Positions 17,087-24,373 of a stretch of DNA of 64,000 nt are shown piece by piece; position 1 is the stretch's first letter, and each line of letters begins with the position of its first letter. Location: positions 682,001-746,000 of the forward strand of contig NZ_LT629696.1 in assembly GCF_900100265.1 (NCBI RefSeq), written 5' to 3'. The notes under the pieces are model-generated. The model saw nothing but the letters and a program-made list of their open reading frames with translations, was not told the DNA's origin and did not search any database. The DNA is from Leifsonia sp. 466MF (GTDB lineage: Bacteria; Actinomycetota; Actinomycetes; Actinomycetales; Microbacteriaceae). Made by a program: the position numbers and the translations under genes.

Positions 17087-18441
17087 GCGACAAGGAGTTC
17101 CAGCCGCTGACCGGCGACCCCGACGTCCTGGAGGCGAAGGCCCGGCACTACGAGTCGATCGGCGAGGCGATCCAGCGCTCCGTGAAGGAGCTCAACAAGA
17201 TCCACGACCTCGACGGCTACAAGTCCCAGGCCGTATCGAAGCTGCAGGAGATGTCGAAGGACACCGCAGAAGACATCAACAAGGCCAAGGACCGCTACTC
17301 GAAGACGGCGAACGCGCTGATCACGTACGCCGCCCAGTTGCGCGAGGCGCAGGACGACGCCGACAAGGCCATCGCGCTGATCGAGCAGAAGCAGAGCGCG
17401 GCGGATGCGGCGCACAAGGCGGCGACGACCGCCCACACCGACGCGCAGAAGGCGAAGCCGGAGGACGCCGCGACCGCGGGCAAGTCGGCCGACAAGGCCG
17501 ACGATGCCGCCCGCGACGCCAACGCAGCCCTGCAGGCGGCGCACCAGGCCTGGTACGACGCCCGCGACAAGAAGAACCGCGCGGCCGAGAAGGCGGTCGA
17601 CGCGATCGTCGACGTCGTCGACCACCACAACAACGGCCTGAAGAACCCGGGCTTCTGGGACAAGGTGATGGATGTCATCGAGACCATCGGCGACATCGCC
17701 GGGGTCCTGGCGATCTTCCTCTCCTGGGTTCCGATCCTCGGACAGGTGCTGGTCGTGATCGCGCTGGTCGCATCCATCATCAAGCTGGTCGATGCCGTCG
17801 TGAAGTTCGCGAACGGCGAGGGCACGTTCCTCGACATCATCGGAGCCGCCGTCGGCGTCGCGCTGAGCCTCTTCGGCGGACGCATCTTCGCGTTCCTCGG
17901 AAAGGCCGCGCGCATCAAGGCGCTGGCCCGTGCTCCGCGGCTGGTCGGCGGTGTGCGCACCAGCCCGAACGCCATGCTCAAGATGCAGATCGGCAAGCGC
18001 TTGATGAAGTCGGCGACGAAGAAGCTCTTCGAGAAGCCGCTCAACGACGTCAACCCGGTCAAGATCTGGCAGGCCGCCGGCGAGTCGGCCGCCGGCCAGC
18101 GCGCCGCGTACAAGGCCCTGGTGACGGATGGCGCCGACAAGGCGAAGGCGATGCGGACGCTGCTCGGCATCGACCAGAACGTCGTGCGGGCCGTCTCGCA
18201 TGACGTCGGCGCCCGCGAGGTGAACCCGCTCACCGTCGTCGCCGCGTACCACCAGGGCACCGCGCTGATCAACAAGGGCATCGAGCTGGTCAACGCTCCG
18301 GGCAAGGTGGACGAGATCGCCAACAAGTTCGACGGCGGCAACCACACCGATCTGCCCAAGATCCCCAGCATCGACCTGCAGAAGTTCGCGCTCGGCCAGG
18401 CGGACAAGTATGTTCCGACCTACAAGAGCAACAACGGCTGA
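17083..18441 (+). CDS. Putative T7SS-associated large helical protein with membrane segments
   Basis: 452 residues. The first ~90 residues (LTGDPDVLEAKARHYESIGEAIQRS...) resemble the helical T7SS targeting region found before toxin domains. Residues 90-190 are an Ala/Lys/Asp-rich coiled coil. Two hydrophobic stretches (about 203-240 and 250-274) could be membrane-inserting helices. The C-terminal ~175 residues are basic and helical without a known toxin motif. Translationally coupled to the WXG100-like gene (GTGA). It could be an exported pore-forming or effector protein, or a membrane component of the machine; no immunity gene is evident unless it is one of the two small genes that follow. 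Confidence 0.65.
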   Translation: MSDKEFQPLTGDPDVLEAKARHYESIGEAIQRSVKELNKIHDLDGYKSQAVSKLQEMSKDTAEDINKAKDRYSKTANALITYAAQLREAQDDADKAIALIEQKQSAADAAHKAATTAHTDAQKAKPEDAATAGKSADKADDAARDANAALQAAHQAWYDARDKKNRAAEKAVDAIVDVVDHHNNGLKNPGFWDKVMDVIETIGDIAGVLAIFLSWVPILGQVLVVIALVASIIKLVDAVVKFANGEGTFLDIIGAAVGVALSLFGGRIFAFLGKAARIKALARAPRLVGGVRTSPNAMLKMQIGKRLMKSATKKLFEKPLNDVNPVKIWQAAGESAAGQRAAYKALVTDGADKAKAMRTLLGIDQNVVRAVSHDVGAREVNPLTVVAAYHQGTALINKGIELVNAPGKVDEIANKFDGGNHTDLPKIPSIDLQKFALGQADKYVPTYKSNNG

Positions 18442-18456
18442 GGAGGCTGACCCGGT

Positions 18457-19077
18457 ATGACGCTGCGCCCGCGCGACATCGTCGACTTCACGTTCGAGGC
18501 CCCGGAGGGTTGGTACGACGTCGAGCTGCTGAACGAGGACCCTCGAGGGGACTGGCCGGAGCGATTCGCGGCCACCCTGGACGCGGGTGCGCAGGCGGCC
18601 GGCCTGACGGCCCAGCTCCGCGCCCTGCAGCAGGTGCTGCACGCCGAGGACCCGACCGGCGCCACCCGCGCGCGGGTGTACATCCCGATCCCGTCGGCGG
18701 GCGTCTTGAACGCCTACCAGACCTTCGAGCTGCTGCAGCTCGAGGTCGACGACAGCCCGGAGAGCTACCTCGCGGCGACCGACGCGGATGCGGCCGAACG
18801 CCGCCCCGGCTACGAGACCCTCGGCTACCGCTCCTGGCGCACGGCCCACGCGGTCGGCGAGCTCGTCGGCTTCACGCACCTGACGGCCCTCGCCGACGAC
18901 GACGCGGGCGACGCCCTCCTGGAGCAGCGGGTGGTCTTCGCGATCTTCCCGGTCGGGTCCGCACAGGCGTTCCACACCGTGTTCCGATCGGGATTCATCG
19001 GCGGCTTCGACGACATGGTCACTGACACGCAGGCCATCGCCGACTCGCTGCGCGTCACTCTGGGGGAGTTCGCATGA
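18457..19077 (+). CDS. Small globular protein of the T7SS island (first of pair)
   Basis: 206 residues, no signal peptide or transmembrane helix. It begins with a beta-rich segment (FTFEAPEGWYDVELLNED) and ends with IADSLRVTLGEFA, a layout like DcrB/PsbP/LpqN-type folds that have a 'W...' strand and a terminal helix, but the match is only by eye. A GAGGAGG site lies 10 nt before the ATG. It follows the large helical protein by 15 nt and overlaps the next gene by ATGA. Could be a chaperone, adaptor (EspG-like role) or immunity protein; unproven. Confidence 0.6.
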   Translation: MTLRPRDIVDFTFEAPEGWYDVELLNEDPRGDWPERFAATLDAGAQAAGLTAQLRALQQVLHAEDPTGATRARVYIPIPSAGVLNAYQTFELLQLEVDDSPESYLAATDADAAERRPGYETLGYRSWRTAHAVGELVGFTHLTALADDDAGDALLEQRVVFAIFPVGSAQAFHTVFRSGFIGGFDDMVTDTQAIADSLRVTLGEFA

Positions 19078-19685
19078 CCGACGCACGTCTGACCTCACTC
19101 GACGATGAGCTCACCATCGTCTTCCCGGGCACGTGGGTGATGATCCCGCTGCACGACGAGGAGGCGGCCTCCCGGCGCATCGCGCGCCTCGTGACCGAGC
19201 GGGTCGGTCGCGCCGACCGGCTGGCGCGCGTCCGGCGCACGGCGAAGACCGAGCTGGAGCACCTGGTCGCCCTGGCGGACGCGACCTCGGCTTTCGCCCT
19301 CGCGCTCTCCATGGAGATCCTCCCGGGGGTGCCGTTCCCCGCCTCCATCGTGCTGTCGCGCGAGGAGTGGCCGACGACACCCGGACCGGACGACGACACC
19401 GCCACGCACCTGCAGCGCTGCTTCCCGGACGACGACGCGTTCGAGTTCTCCATCGGGCCGGTGCGACGTCGATCGCAGGTCCGGCAGACGACCTACGACG
19501 AGCAGTCCGCTCCCGAACTGGTGGCCGACTACCGGTTCGCGGTTCCGGACGGCTCGCGTCTCATCCACGCGCGCATCAACGCGCCGATGGCGACGGCTCC
19601 GGAGCTCTACCTGGAGTTGTTCGACGCGATGATCGACTCGATCAGCTTCCGCGCGCCTCTCGTGCAGCCGGCCTCCGCCCGCTGA
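19074..19685 (+). CDS. Small globular protein of the T7SS island (second of pair)
   Basis: 203 residues, soluble. Same overall layout as its upstream neighbour: an N-terminal strand region with a Trp (IVFPGTWVMIPL), a long middle, and the ending LYLELFDAMIDSISF. It may be a distant paralogue. Start overlaps the previous stop (ATGA). Its last 44 bases overlap, on the opposite strand, the 3' end of the convergent membrane-protein gene, in a stretch built of 15-bp repeats. Function unknown; operon position suggests it serves the WXG100-like/large-protein pair. Confidence 0.6.
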   Translation: MTDARLTSLDDELTIVFPGTWVMIPLHDEEAASRRIARLVTERVGRADRLARVRRTAKTELEHLVALADATSAFALALSMEILPGVPFPASIVLSREEWPTTPGPDDDTATHLQRCFPDDDAFEFSIGPVRRRSQVRQTTYDEQSAPELVADYRFAVPDGSRLIHARINAPMATAPELYLELFDAMIDSISFRAPLVQPASAR

Positions 19686-20430
19686 CCTTCCGTCCGCTCA
19701 CCTTCCGCCCGCTCACCCGGCGGCGGTACTCGCGGACGATCAGCATGACGGTGGTCACCACGAGCGCCGCCGTCACAACGGTCCAGACGACCGCGCCGAT
19801 CGGGCCGACCGGCCAGAACAGCCAGCCGGCGACGAGGAACGACGCGAGACCGTAGGGGATGCCGGCGACCAGCACAGCGCGTCCCGGTCGCCAGCCGAGG
19901 AACATGATCTCGGTCCAGAACGCCGTCCAGGGCGTCATCCGGACCGGGAGCAGCGACAGTGCCGTCTTGCCGACCGTCACCGGCCCGATGACGTTGCGCG
20001 ACCATCCCGTGCTCGACAGCCGCTCGCCCGCATACGACGGTCGCAGGCTGCGGACCACGTACGTCCACGACAGCACGGCGAGCGAGACCGATCCGAGCGC
20101 GAGCGCGACGAACGCGTACCCGAGAAGCGGGACGAGCACGACGAGGGCGAACACGAGGAACAGCACGATGATCACGGTGTCGCCGCCCGTGACGAACTCG
20201 CGGGAGCTGAAGTCGGGGTTCGTGCTCCAGAGACCGAAGGGCAGGGCGGCGGGGAGAGCCACCGTGACCGCCCCGAGCACCGTCCACACCAGGGCCACCA
20301 GCAGGTATCCGAGAGGGCGGAGCGCGCGCTCGGCCTGCGACGGCGGTGTCGAGGAGCGGTCCGAACGCGACCTGGTTCCGCGTGCAGCGGCGGAGTTCGG
20401 GTTCGGCTTCATCGGGCTGTACGACGGCAT
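19642..20430 (-). CDS. Membrane protein divergent from the second WXG100 gene
   Basis: 262 residues with about five hydrophobic segments: RPLGYLLVALVWTVLGAVTVAL, VIIVLFLVFALVVLVPLLGYAFVALALGSVSLAVLSW (two), AVLVAGIPYGLASFLVAGWLFW and GAVVWTVVTAALVVTTVMLIV. It ends with a basic tail of repeated VSGRK units. A longer upstream frame exists but ATG 20430 is preceded by TAGCGT and 7 nt, matching the leaderless pattern seen for neighbours; ATG 20412 is an alternative. The promoter region shares the ATGGGGA/TCCCCAT palindrome with the WXG100 gene. Candidate membrane component of the secretion system, by context only. Confidence 0.65.
   Translation of the reverse strand: MPSYSPMKPNPNSAAARGTRSRSDRSSTPPSQAERALRPLGYLLVALVWTVLGAVTVALPAALPFGLWSTNPDFSSREFVTGGDTVIIVLFLVFALVVLVPLLGYAFVALALGSVSLAVLSWTYVVRSLRPSYAGERLSSTGWSRNVIGPVTVGKTALSLLPVRMTPWTAFWTEIMFLGWRPGRAVLVAGIPYGLASFLVAGWLFWPVGPIGAVVWTVVTAALVVTTVMLIVREYRRRVSGRKVSGRKVSGRRPAAREARGS
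19672..19715. repeat. 15-bp tandem repeat at convergent 3' ends
   Basis: CCTTCCGYCCGCTCA occurs at 19686-19700 and 19701-19715, with a degenerate copy at 19672-19685. On the minus strand it encodes the VSGRK repeats of the membrane protein tail; on the plus strand it includes the stop of the facing gene. Confidence 0.6.
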
Positions 20431-20476
20431 GGCAGCCACGCTATCCCGCTGGCCCGGCGAGCGTGAACTCCGACGG

Positions 20477-20494
20477 ATGGGGAGTGCTCCCCAT
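20477..20494 (+). promoter_or_regulatory. Second copy of palindrome ATGGGGA-GTGC-TCCCCAT
   Basis: Identical 7-bp arms and 4-nt spacing to the element at 16682-16699, again between divergent genes and again 22-23 nt upstream of a -10-like hexamer (TAGGTG, 20518-20523) of the rightward WXG100 gene. Conservation of arms, centre length and promoter position argues for a real operator. Confidence 0.7.
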
Positions 20495-20583
20495 TCCGTC
20501 CTCTCCGCAGGCCTGGTTAGGTGGACGTAGCTGGTCGGCCCCGGGGGTACGGCCTCTTTCGAACCGAAGGGATAAGGACCGTC

Positions 20584-20880
20584 ATGGCCAACATGAACGT
20601 CACGTACGGCGAGATGACCGATGCCGCCAACCGCCTCATCGCGGGCAAGGACGACATCACCGCGAAGCTCCACGAGCTGCAGAACCTGGTGAACGGGCTC
20701 GTGAACGGGGGCTTCGTCACCGACCAGGCGTCCGGCGCCTTCCACACCTCGTACGAGCAGTTCACCAAGGGCACCACCGAGGCGGTGAACGGACTCGACG
20801 GGATGTCGCAGTTCCTCACCAAGGCGGCCGACGCCCTGCAGAACGTCGACAGCGAGCTCGCCAAGGGCATCGGCGGCTGA
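20584..20880 (+). CDS. WXG100 family protein (ESAT-6-like)
   Basis: 98 residues, two amphipathic helices with the turn GGFVTDQASGAFHTSY around residues 41-56. The usual Trp of W-x-G is replaced by Phe (GFV), a variation also expected in actinobacterial members (recalled). The C-terminus DALQNVDSELAKGIGG carries a weak export-signal-like pattern. ATG 20584 follows an AAGGA site. A strong terminator lies 20 nt after the stop, so it is probably expressed as a single highly produced mRNA. Likely the main substrate of the neighbouring EssC-type ATPase. Confidence 0.85.
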   Translation: MANMNVTYGEMTDAANRLIAGKDDITAKLHELQNLVNGLVNGGFVTDQASGAFHTSYEQFTKGTTEAVNGLDGMSQFLTKAADALQNVDSELAKGIGG

Positions 20881-20900
20881 GCCGAACCCACACGACAGCG

Positions 20901-20937
20901 GAGCGCGGGTACCCCGAACGGGTGCCCGCGCTCTTCT
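20901..20937 (+). terminator. Terminator after the WXG100 gene
   Basis: GAGCGCGGGTACCC (20901-20914) pairs with GGGTGCCCGCGCTC (20920-20933), 14 bp with one G-U, loop CGAAC, followed by TTCT. Separates the WXG100 unit from the downstream paralogous pair. Confidence 0.75.
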
Positions 20938-20998
20938 GCGTCCCGCCCCTAAGCTGACTGTCGGCCGATCGGTATCCGGCCGGTATGGGGGAGTCCAC

Positions 20999-22045
20999 GT
21001 GAGCACCGAGTCCGAAGCCGCGCCCGCGAAGCGCACCGTCCGCGTCCGCTGGTTCTGGTGGGTCCTCGCCGCCGCTGCCGTGCTGTGCACGGCCGTCGGC
21101 GCCTTCTTCTCCGTCACCACCGTCGCGGCGGCGCAGAGCATGCCGCGCACCGTGGTCGCGCGCTATCTCGACGCCCTCGTGCACGGCCATGCCCGGGAGG
21201 CGATGACGCTGGGCGGGATCACTCCGCGATCCGGCGACATCCTGTTGACCCAGAAGGCCTACGCCACCGCGACCGACCGCATCACCTCGTTCACGCTCGG
21301 GGCCCCGGTCACCCGCAAAGGCGTGACGACGGTGGATGCGACGGTCGAGCAGGGCGATCGCCCGTACCACCGCTCCTTCCGCGTCGTGCGCGCGGGTGGC
21401 CTGCCGTTCCTCCCGCTGTGGAAGCTGGCACCCGTGACGCCGGACACCGTCGAGGTCGAGACCGCGGGGCCCAGCGGCCTGAGCTTCACCATCGCGGGTG
21501 TCACGCCGTCGAGCGATGACGCTGTTGCGAAGCTGCGCGCCCTCCCCGGCAGCTACCCGGTGAAGGTCAGCTCGTCGAGCGCCGATTACTCCGCGAAGAG
21601 CGGTGTCGCCATCTCGCATCCGGTCGGCAGCGTCGTCACTCCGACGCAGTTCGCCGCCGAGCTCTCCGAAACGGGCTACGCGGATGCGAAGAAGGCCGTC
21701 GAGGACTGGCTGGACGCCTGCCTCGCCACGCAGGACGCCGCTCCGGCGAACTGCCCGTTCCTGGTGAAGGACGAGACGGCGAACGGCGTCCGGCTGAGCG
21801 ACCTGCGGTGGGCGCTGGTGACGCGCCCCGAGGTCGACATGTACGGAGACTGGCACGACGGAGGGTGGGACGTCCGCGGCTCCGGCGGCTCGGTCACGGC
21901 GACGGCGAAGGTGACCAGGCTCGCCGACGGCGCCACCGGGCAGGTCTCGACCGGCGACATCCCGTTCGCGTACTCGGGCACGGTCACCTTCACCGGCGAC
22001 GGTGCGGTCTTCACGCCGGCGCGGGGCGACGGGTCCCAGGGCTGA
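20999..22045 (+). CDS. Membrane-anchored extracytoplasmic protein, paralogue 1
   Basis: 348 residues: short basic cytoplasmic N-terminus, one transmembrane helix (FWWVLAAAAVLCTAVGAFFSV, about 18-38), and a secreted domain. The domain opens with RTVVARYLDALVHGHAREAMTLGGI, which resembles the helix pair of NTF2-like domains, continues with GDILLT, and later has a cysteine pair C-x10-C (LDACLA ... CPFLV). The next gene has the same motifs in the same order. GTG 20999 is preceded by GGGGGAG and 5 nt. Located just beyond the WXG100 gene; may be an envelope component or a surface protein. No enzyme motif seen. Confidence 0.7.
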   Translation: MSTESEAAPAKRTVRVRWFWWVLAAAAVLCTAVGAFFSVTTVAAAQSMPRTVVARYLDALVHGHAREAMTLGGITPRSGDILLTQKAYATATDRITSFTLGAPVTRKGVTTVDATVEQGDRPYHRSFRVVRAGGLPFLPLWKLAPVTPDTVEVETAGPSGLSFTIAGVTPSSDDAVAKLRALPGSYPVKVSSSSADYSAKSGVAISHPVGSVVTPTQFAAELSETGYADAKKAVEDWLDACLATQDAAPANCPFLVKDETANGVRLSDLRWALVTRPEVDMYGDWHDGGWDVRGSGGSVTATAKVTRLADGATGQVSTGDIPFAYSGTVTFTGDGAVFTPARGDGSQG

Positions 22046-22047
22046 GC

Positions 22048-23070
22048 GTGGAGAAGTCGACACGGACGGCGCTGTGGCTGGGCGCCACGGCGGTGGTACT
22101 CGCCACGCTCGCGGGCGCCGTGATGTCGGTCGGGACGATCGGCATGGCGCAGGAGCTGCCGCGCACGCTGGTCGCGCGGTACCTGACCGCGCTCGAGCAC
22201 GGCAAGGCGGAGCAGGCGATGCGCATCGCCGGGATCCACCGCTCGGCCGGGGATATCCTGCTGACCGACACGGCGTATGCCAAGGCCACGCATCGCATCA
22301 CGTCGTTCACCGTCGGCCACCCGGTGACCCGGTCGGGCCGCACGACCGTTGAGGCCGTCCTCACACAGGGCGACCAGGAGCAGCGCCGTACGTTCGCGTT
22401 CGAGCGGACCGGCGGGCTCCCCGGCGTCCCGCTCTGGCGCATGGCGAAGGTCGCACCGGACACGGTCTCGTTCGAGGTGCAGGCGCCGGACGGGATGACC
22501 TACTCCATCGCCGGCATCAGGCCCGTGAAGCAGGCGCTGCGCACGATCGTCACATTCCGCGCTCTCCCGGGCAGCTACCCCATGAGCTTCACGTCGCCCA
22601 ACGCCGCCTACCGGATCTGGGATGCGGACGTGGCATCCAGCCCGTCCGACCGGACGAAGACCACCCGCTTCCCGGCCCAGCTCTCGTCCGATGGCGACAC
22701 CGCCGCGCGCGCCGCCGTCGACGCGTGGCTGGACGCGTGCCTCGCGACGACCGTTCCCGATCCGGCCGGATGCCCGTTCGTCGTGGACGACACGACAGAC
22801 GACGGCTACACGGTGAGCGGCGTCCAGTGGAAGCTGGACCAACGCCCCTTCGTCGCGGTCGACTCCTCGTGGGCGCACGGCGGATGGATGGTGTCGAGCG
22901 ACGAGGGGACCGTCGAGGCCTCCGGAACGGTGACGAGCCCCACGGACGGCTCGACCGGCCCGGCGTCGACGGATCCGTTCTCGTTCCAGTACTTCGGATC
23001 CGTGACGTTCGGCCCGGACGGCGCCCCCGTGTTCACGCCCCAGTACGAGGACGGGACGACCCAGGGCTGA
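22048..23070 (+). CDS. Membrane-anchored extracytoplasmic protein, paralogue 2
   Basis: 340 residues and a clear tandem paralogue of the preceding gene: TM helix (ALWLGATAVVLATLAGAVMSVG), RTLVARYLTALEHGKAEQAMRIAGI, GDILLT, FRALPGSYP, and the same C-x10-C pair (LDACLA ... CPFVV). The two also share the ending GSVTF/GTVTF...VFTP. GTG 22048 lies 2 nt after the previous stop; the longer frame upstream is a shadow. Tandem duplication followed by divergence (roughly 35-40% identity by eye) suggests a heteromeric complex or diversified surface function. Confidence 0.7.
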   Translation: MEKSTRTALWLGATAVVLATLAGAVMSVGTIGMAQELPRTLVARYLTALEHGKAEQAMRIAGIHRSAGDILLTDTAYAKATHRITSFTVGHPVTRSGRTTVEAVLTQGDQEQRRTFAFERTGGLPGVPLWRMAKVAPDTVSFEVQAPDGMTYSIAGIRPVKQALRTIVTFRALPGSYPMSFTSPNAAYRIWDADVASSPSDRTKTTRFPAQLSSDGDTAARAAVDAWLDACLATTVPDPAGCPFVVDDTTDDGYTVSGVQWKLDQRPFVAVDSSWAHGGWMVSSDEGTVEASGTVTSPTDGSTGPASTDPFSFQYFGSVTFGPDGAPVFTPQYEDGTTQG

Positions 23071-23128
23071 CGGGTGCCGCAGTGGGTTTCGCCCTGCGCG
23101 GACACCGGCCGCCCGCACCCGTGCTCAT

Positions 23129-23157
23129 TTGACCGACCGGCCCCCGGCGGATAGTAT
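23129..23157 (+). promoter_or_regulatory. Promoter of the rpsL-rpsG-fusA-tuf operon
   Basis: TTGACC (23129-23134), 17-nt spacer, TAGTAT (23152-23157): close to the sigma-A-type consensus. The likely start site falls at GGTGTG (about 23164). The rplM promoter has the same two hexamers. Confidence 0.75.
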
Positions 23158-23182
23158 TTATCGGGTGTGCGCTCTGTCGCGC

Positions 23183-23219
23183 GCTTGCTTCGTGCCCGGT
23201 TTCCGGGCCAGGAGCGAGC
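23183..23219 (+). promoter_or_regulatory. Structured rpsL mRNA leader hairpin
   Basis: GCCCGG (23194-23199) and CCGGGC (23203-23208) pair with a TTT loop. Flanking GCTTGCT and AGCGAGC sequences can extend the stem with an internal loop. It could mediate ribosomal-protein autoregulation or mRNA stability; no known motif was recognised. Confidence 0.5.
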
Positions 23220-23429
23220 GGGTTGGCACGTACTCATCCGATGGGCAGGGAGACCGCACGGGACCCCCGCCCCCACGGCATATCGGCCGGCTCTGCCGTC
23301 CGATTCCCCCAAGTGCCGTTCCACCCGACGACAGCCTCCATCGTTCCGATGACGGGCGCGAAGCCGGTGGGTGGCTCATGGGGAAGAAGCAACAACTGTC
23401 ACCGTGCAGTCCATAAAAGGAGAAGTTCA

Positions 23430-23804
23430 GTGCCAACCATTCAGCAGTTGGTCCGTAAGGGCCGGACGCCGAAGGTCACCAAGACCAAGGCTCCCGCCCT
23501 TAAGGCCAACCCGCAGCAGCGCGGCGTGTGCACGCGTGTGTACACCACCACCCCCAAGAAGCCGAACTCGGCGCTCCGCAAGGTCGCCCGTGTGAAGCTG
23601 TCGAACGGGACCGAGGTCACCGCTTACATCCCCGGTGAGGGCCACAACCTGCAGGAGCACTCGATGGTGCTCGTCCGCGGCGGTCGTGTGAAGGACCTCC
23701 CGGGTGTCCGCTACAAGATCGTTCGTGGCGCCCTGGACACCCAGGCCGTGAAGAACCGCAAGCAGGCTCGCAGCCGTTACGGCGCGAAGATGGAGAAGAA
23801 GTAA
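23430..23804 (+). CDS. rpsL: 30S ribosomal protein S12
   Basis: Decoding-centre protein of the small subunit, target of streptomycin-resistance mutations. 124 residues, the normal length. The [13 protein letters not shown] and [12 protein letters not shown] signatures are intact, with Lys at the PKKPNSA (K43-type) and GRVKDLPG (K88-type) positions, so no classical high-level resistance substitution is present. GTG 23430 follows AAAAGGAGAA; the longer frame upstream is a shadow of the leader. Its stop overlaps the rpsG start (TAATG). Confidence 0.98.
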   Translation: MPTIQQLVRKGRTPKVTKTKAPALKANPQQRGVCTRVYTTTPKKPNSALRKVARVKLSNGTEVTAYIPGEGHNLQEHSMVLVRGGRVKDLPGVRYKIVRGALDTQAVKNRKQARSRYGAKMEKK

Positions 23805-24274
23805 TGCCTCGCAAGGGTCCCGCTCCGAAGCGCCCCGTCGTCGCCGACCCCGTGTACGGCGCGCCGGTCGTCAGCCAGCTCGTCAACAAGATCCTCCTCG
23901 ACGGCAAGAAGGGCCTCGCCGAGCGCATCGTCTACGACGCGCTCGAGGGTGTCGCCACCAAGTCCGGCCAGGACGCGGTCACCACGCTGAAGAAGGCTCT
24001 CGACAACATCCGTCCGACCCTCGAGGTCCGCTCCCGCCGTGTCGGTGGCTCGACCTACCAGGTGCCGGTCGAGGTCAAGCCGCACCGCGCGAACACGCTC
24101 GCGCTCCGCTGGCTCACCAGCTACGCCAAGGGTCGTCGCGAGAAGACGATGACCGAGCGTCTCCAGAACGAGATCCTGGACGCGTCCAACGGTCTCGGCG
24201 CCGCTGTCAAGCGTCGCGAGGACACGCACAAGATGGCCGAGTCGAACAAGGCCTTCGCCCACTACCGCTGGTAA
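23804..24274 (+). CDS. rpsG: 30S ribosomal protein S7
   Basis: Primary binder of the 3' domain of 16S rRNA; also the usual autoregulator of str operons in enterobacteria. 156 residues, [10 protein letters not shown] start, [12 protein letters not shown] and [10 protein letters not shown] motifs, ending AFAHYRW. Translation coupled to rpsL (TAATG). Followed by a 99-nt gap with a 12-bp hairpin before fusA. Confidence 0.98.
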   Translation: MPRKGPAPKRPVVADPVYGAPVVSQLVNKILLDGKKGLAERIVYDALEGVATKSGQDAVTTLKKALDNIRPTLEVRSRRVGGSTYQVPVEVKPHRANTLALRWLTSYAKGRREKTMTERLQNEILDASNGLGAAVKRREDTHKMAESNKAFAHYRW

Positions 24275-24299
24275 GCACCGCACCGCGGTAATAAATCTG

Positions 24300-24341
24300 G
24301 CCGTCCGGGCGTTATACCTCATAGTGCCGCGCCCGGACGGC
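24300..24341 (+). promoter_or_regulatory. 12-bp perfect hairpin between rpsG and fusA
   Basis: GCCGTCCGGGCG (24300-24311) and its exact complement CGCCCGGACGGC (24330-24341) flank an 18-nt loop. No T-tract follows, so attenuation, RNA processing or 3'-end protection is more likely than full termination. Confidence 0.6.
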
Positions 24342-24373
24342 ACCCCTCACTTTCAACAATTCGGAGGAACCCT

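Larger units (their letters stand above)
23071..23429 (+). other. rpsL upstream region: promoter and 5' leader, no gene seen
   Basis: 359 nt without a credible gene. It contains the rpsL promoter (23129-23157) and a transcribed leader of about 265 nt with a strong hairpin (23183-23219). Short open frames here are GC-rich noise without ribosome binding sites. Confidence 0.6.

Noticed and set aside
16648..19098. 816-codon minus-strand frame over the WXG100-like and large helical genes
   Set aside because: Antisense shadow; plus strand shows coupled genes with ribosome binding sites and sensible proteins.
23167..23352. 61-codon frame in the rpsL leader
   Set aside because: No ribosome binding site, composition like noise, lies within a structured leader.
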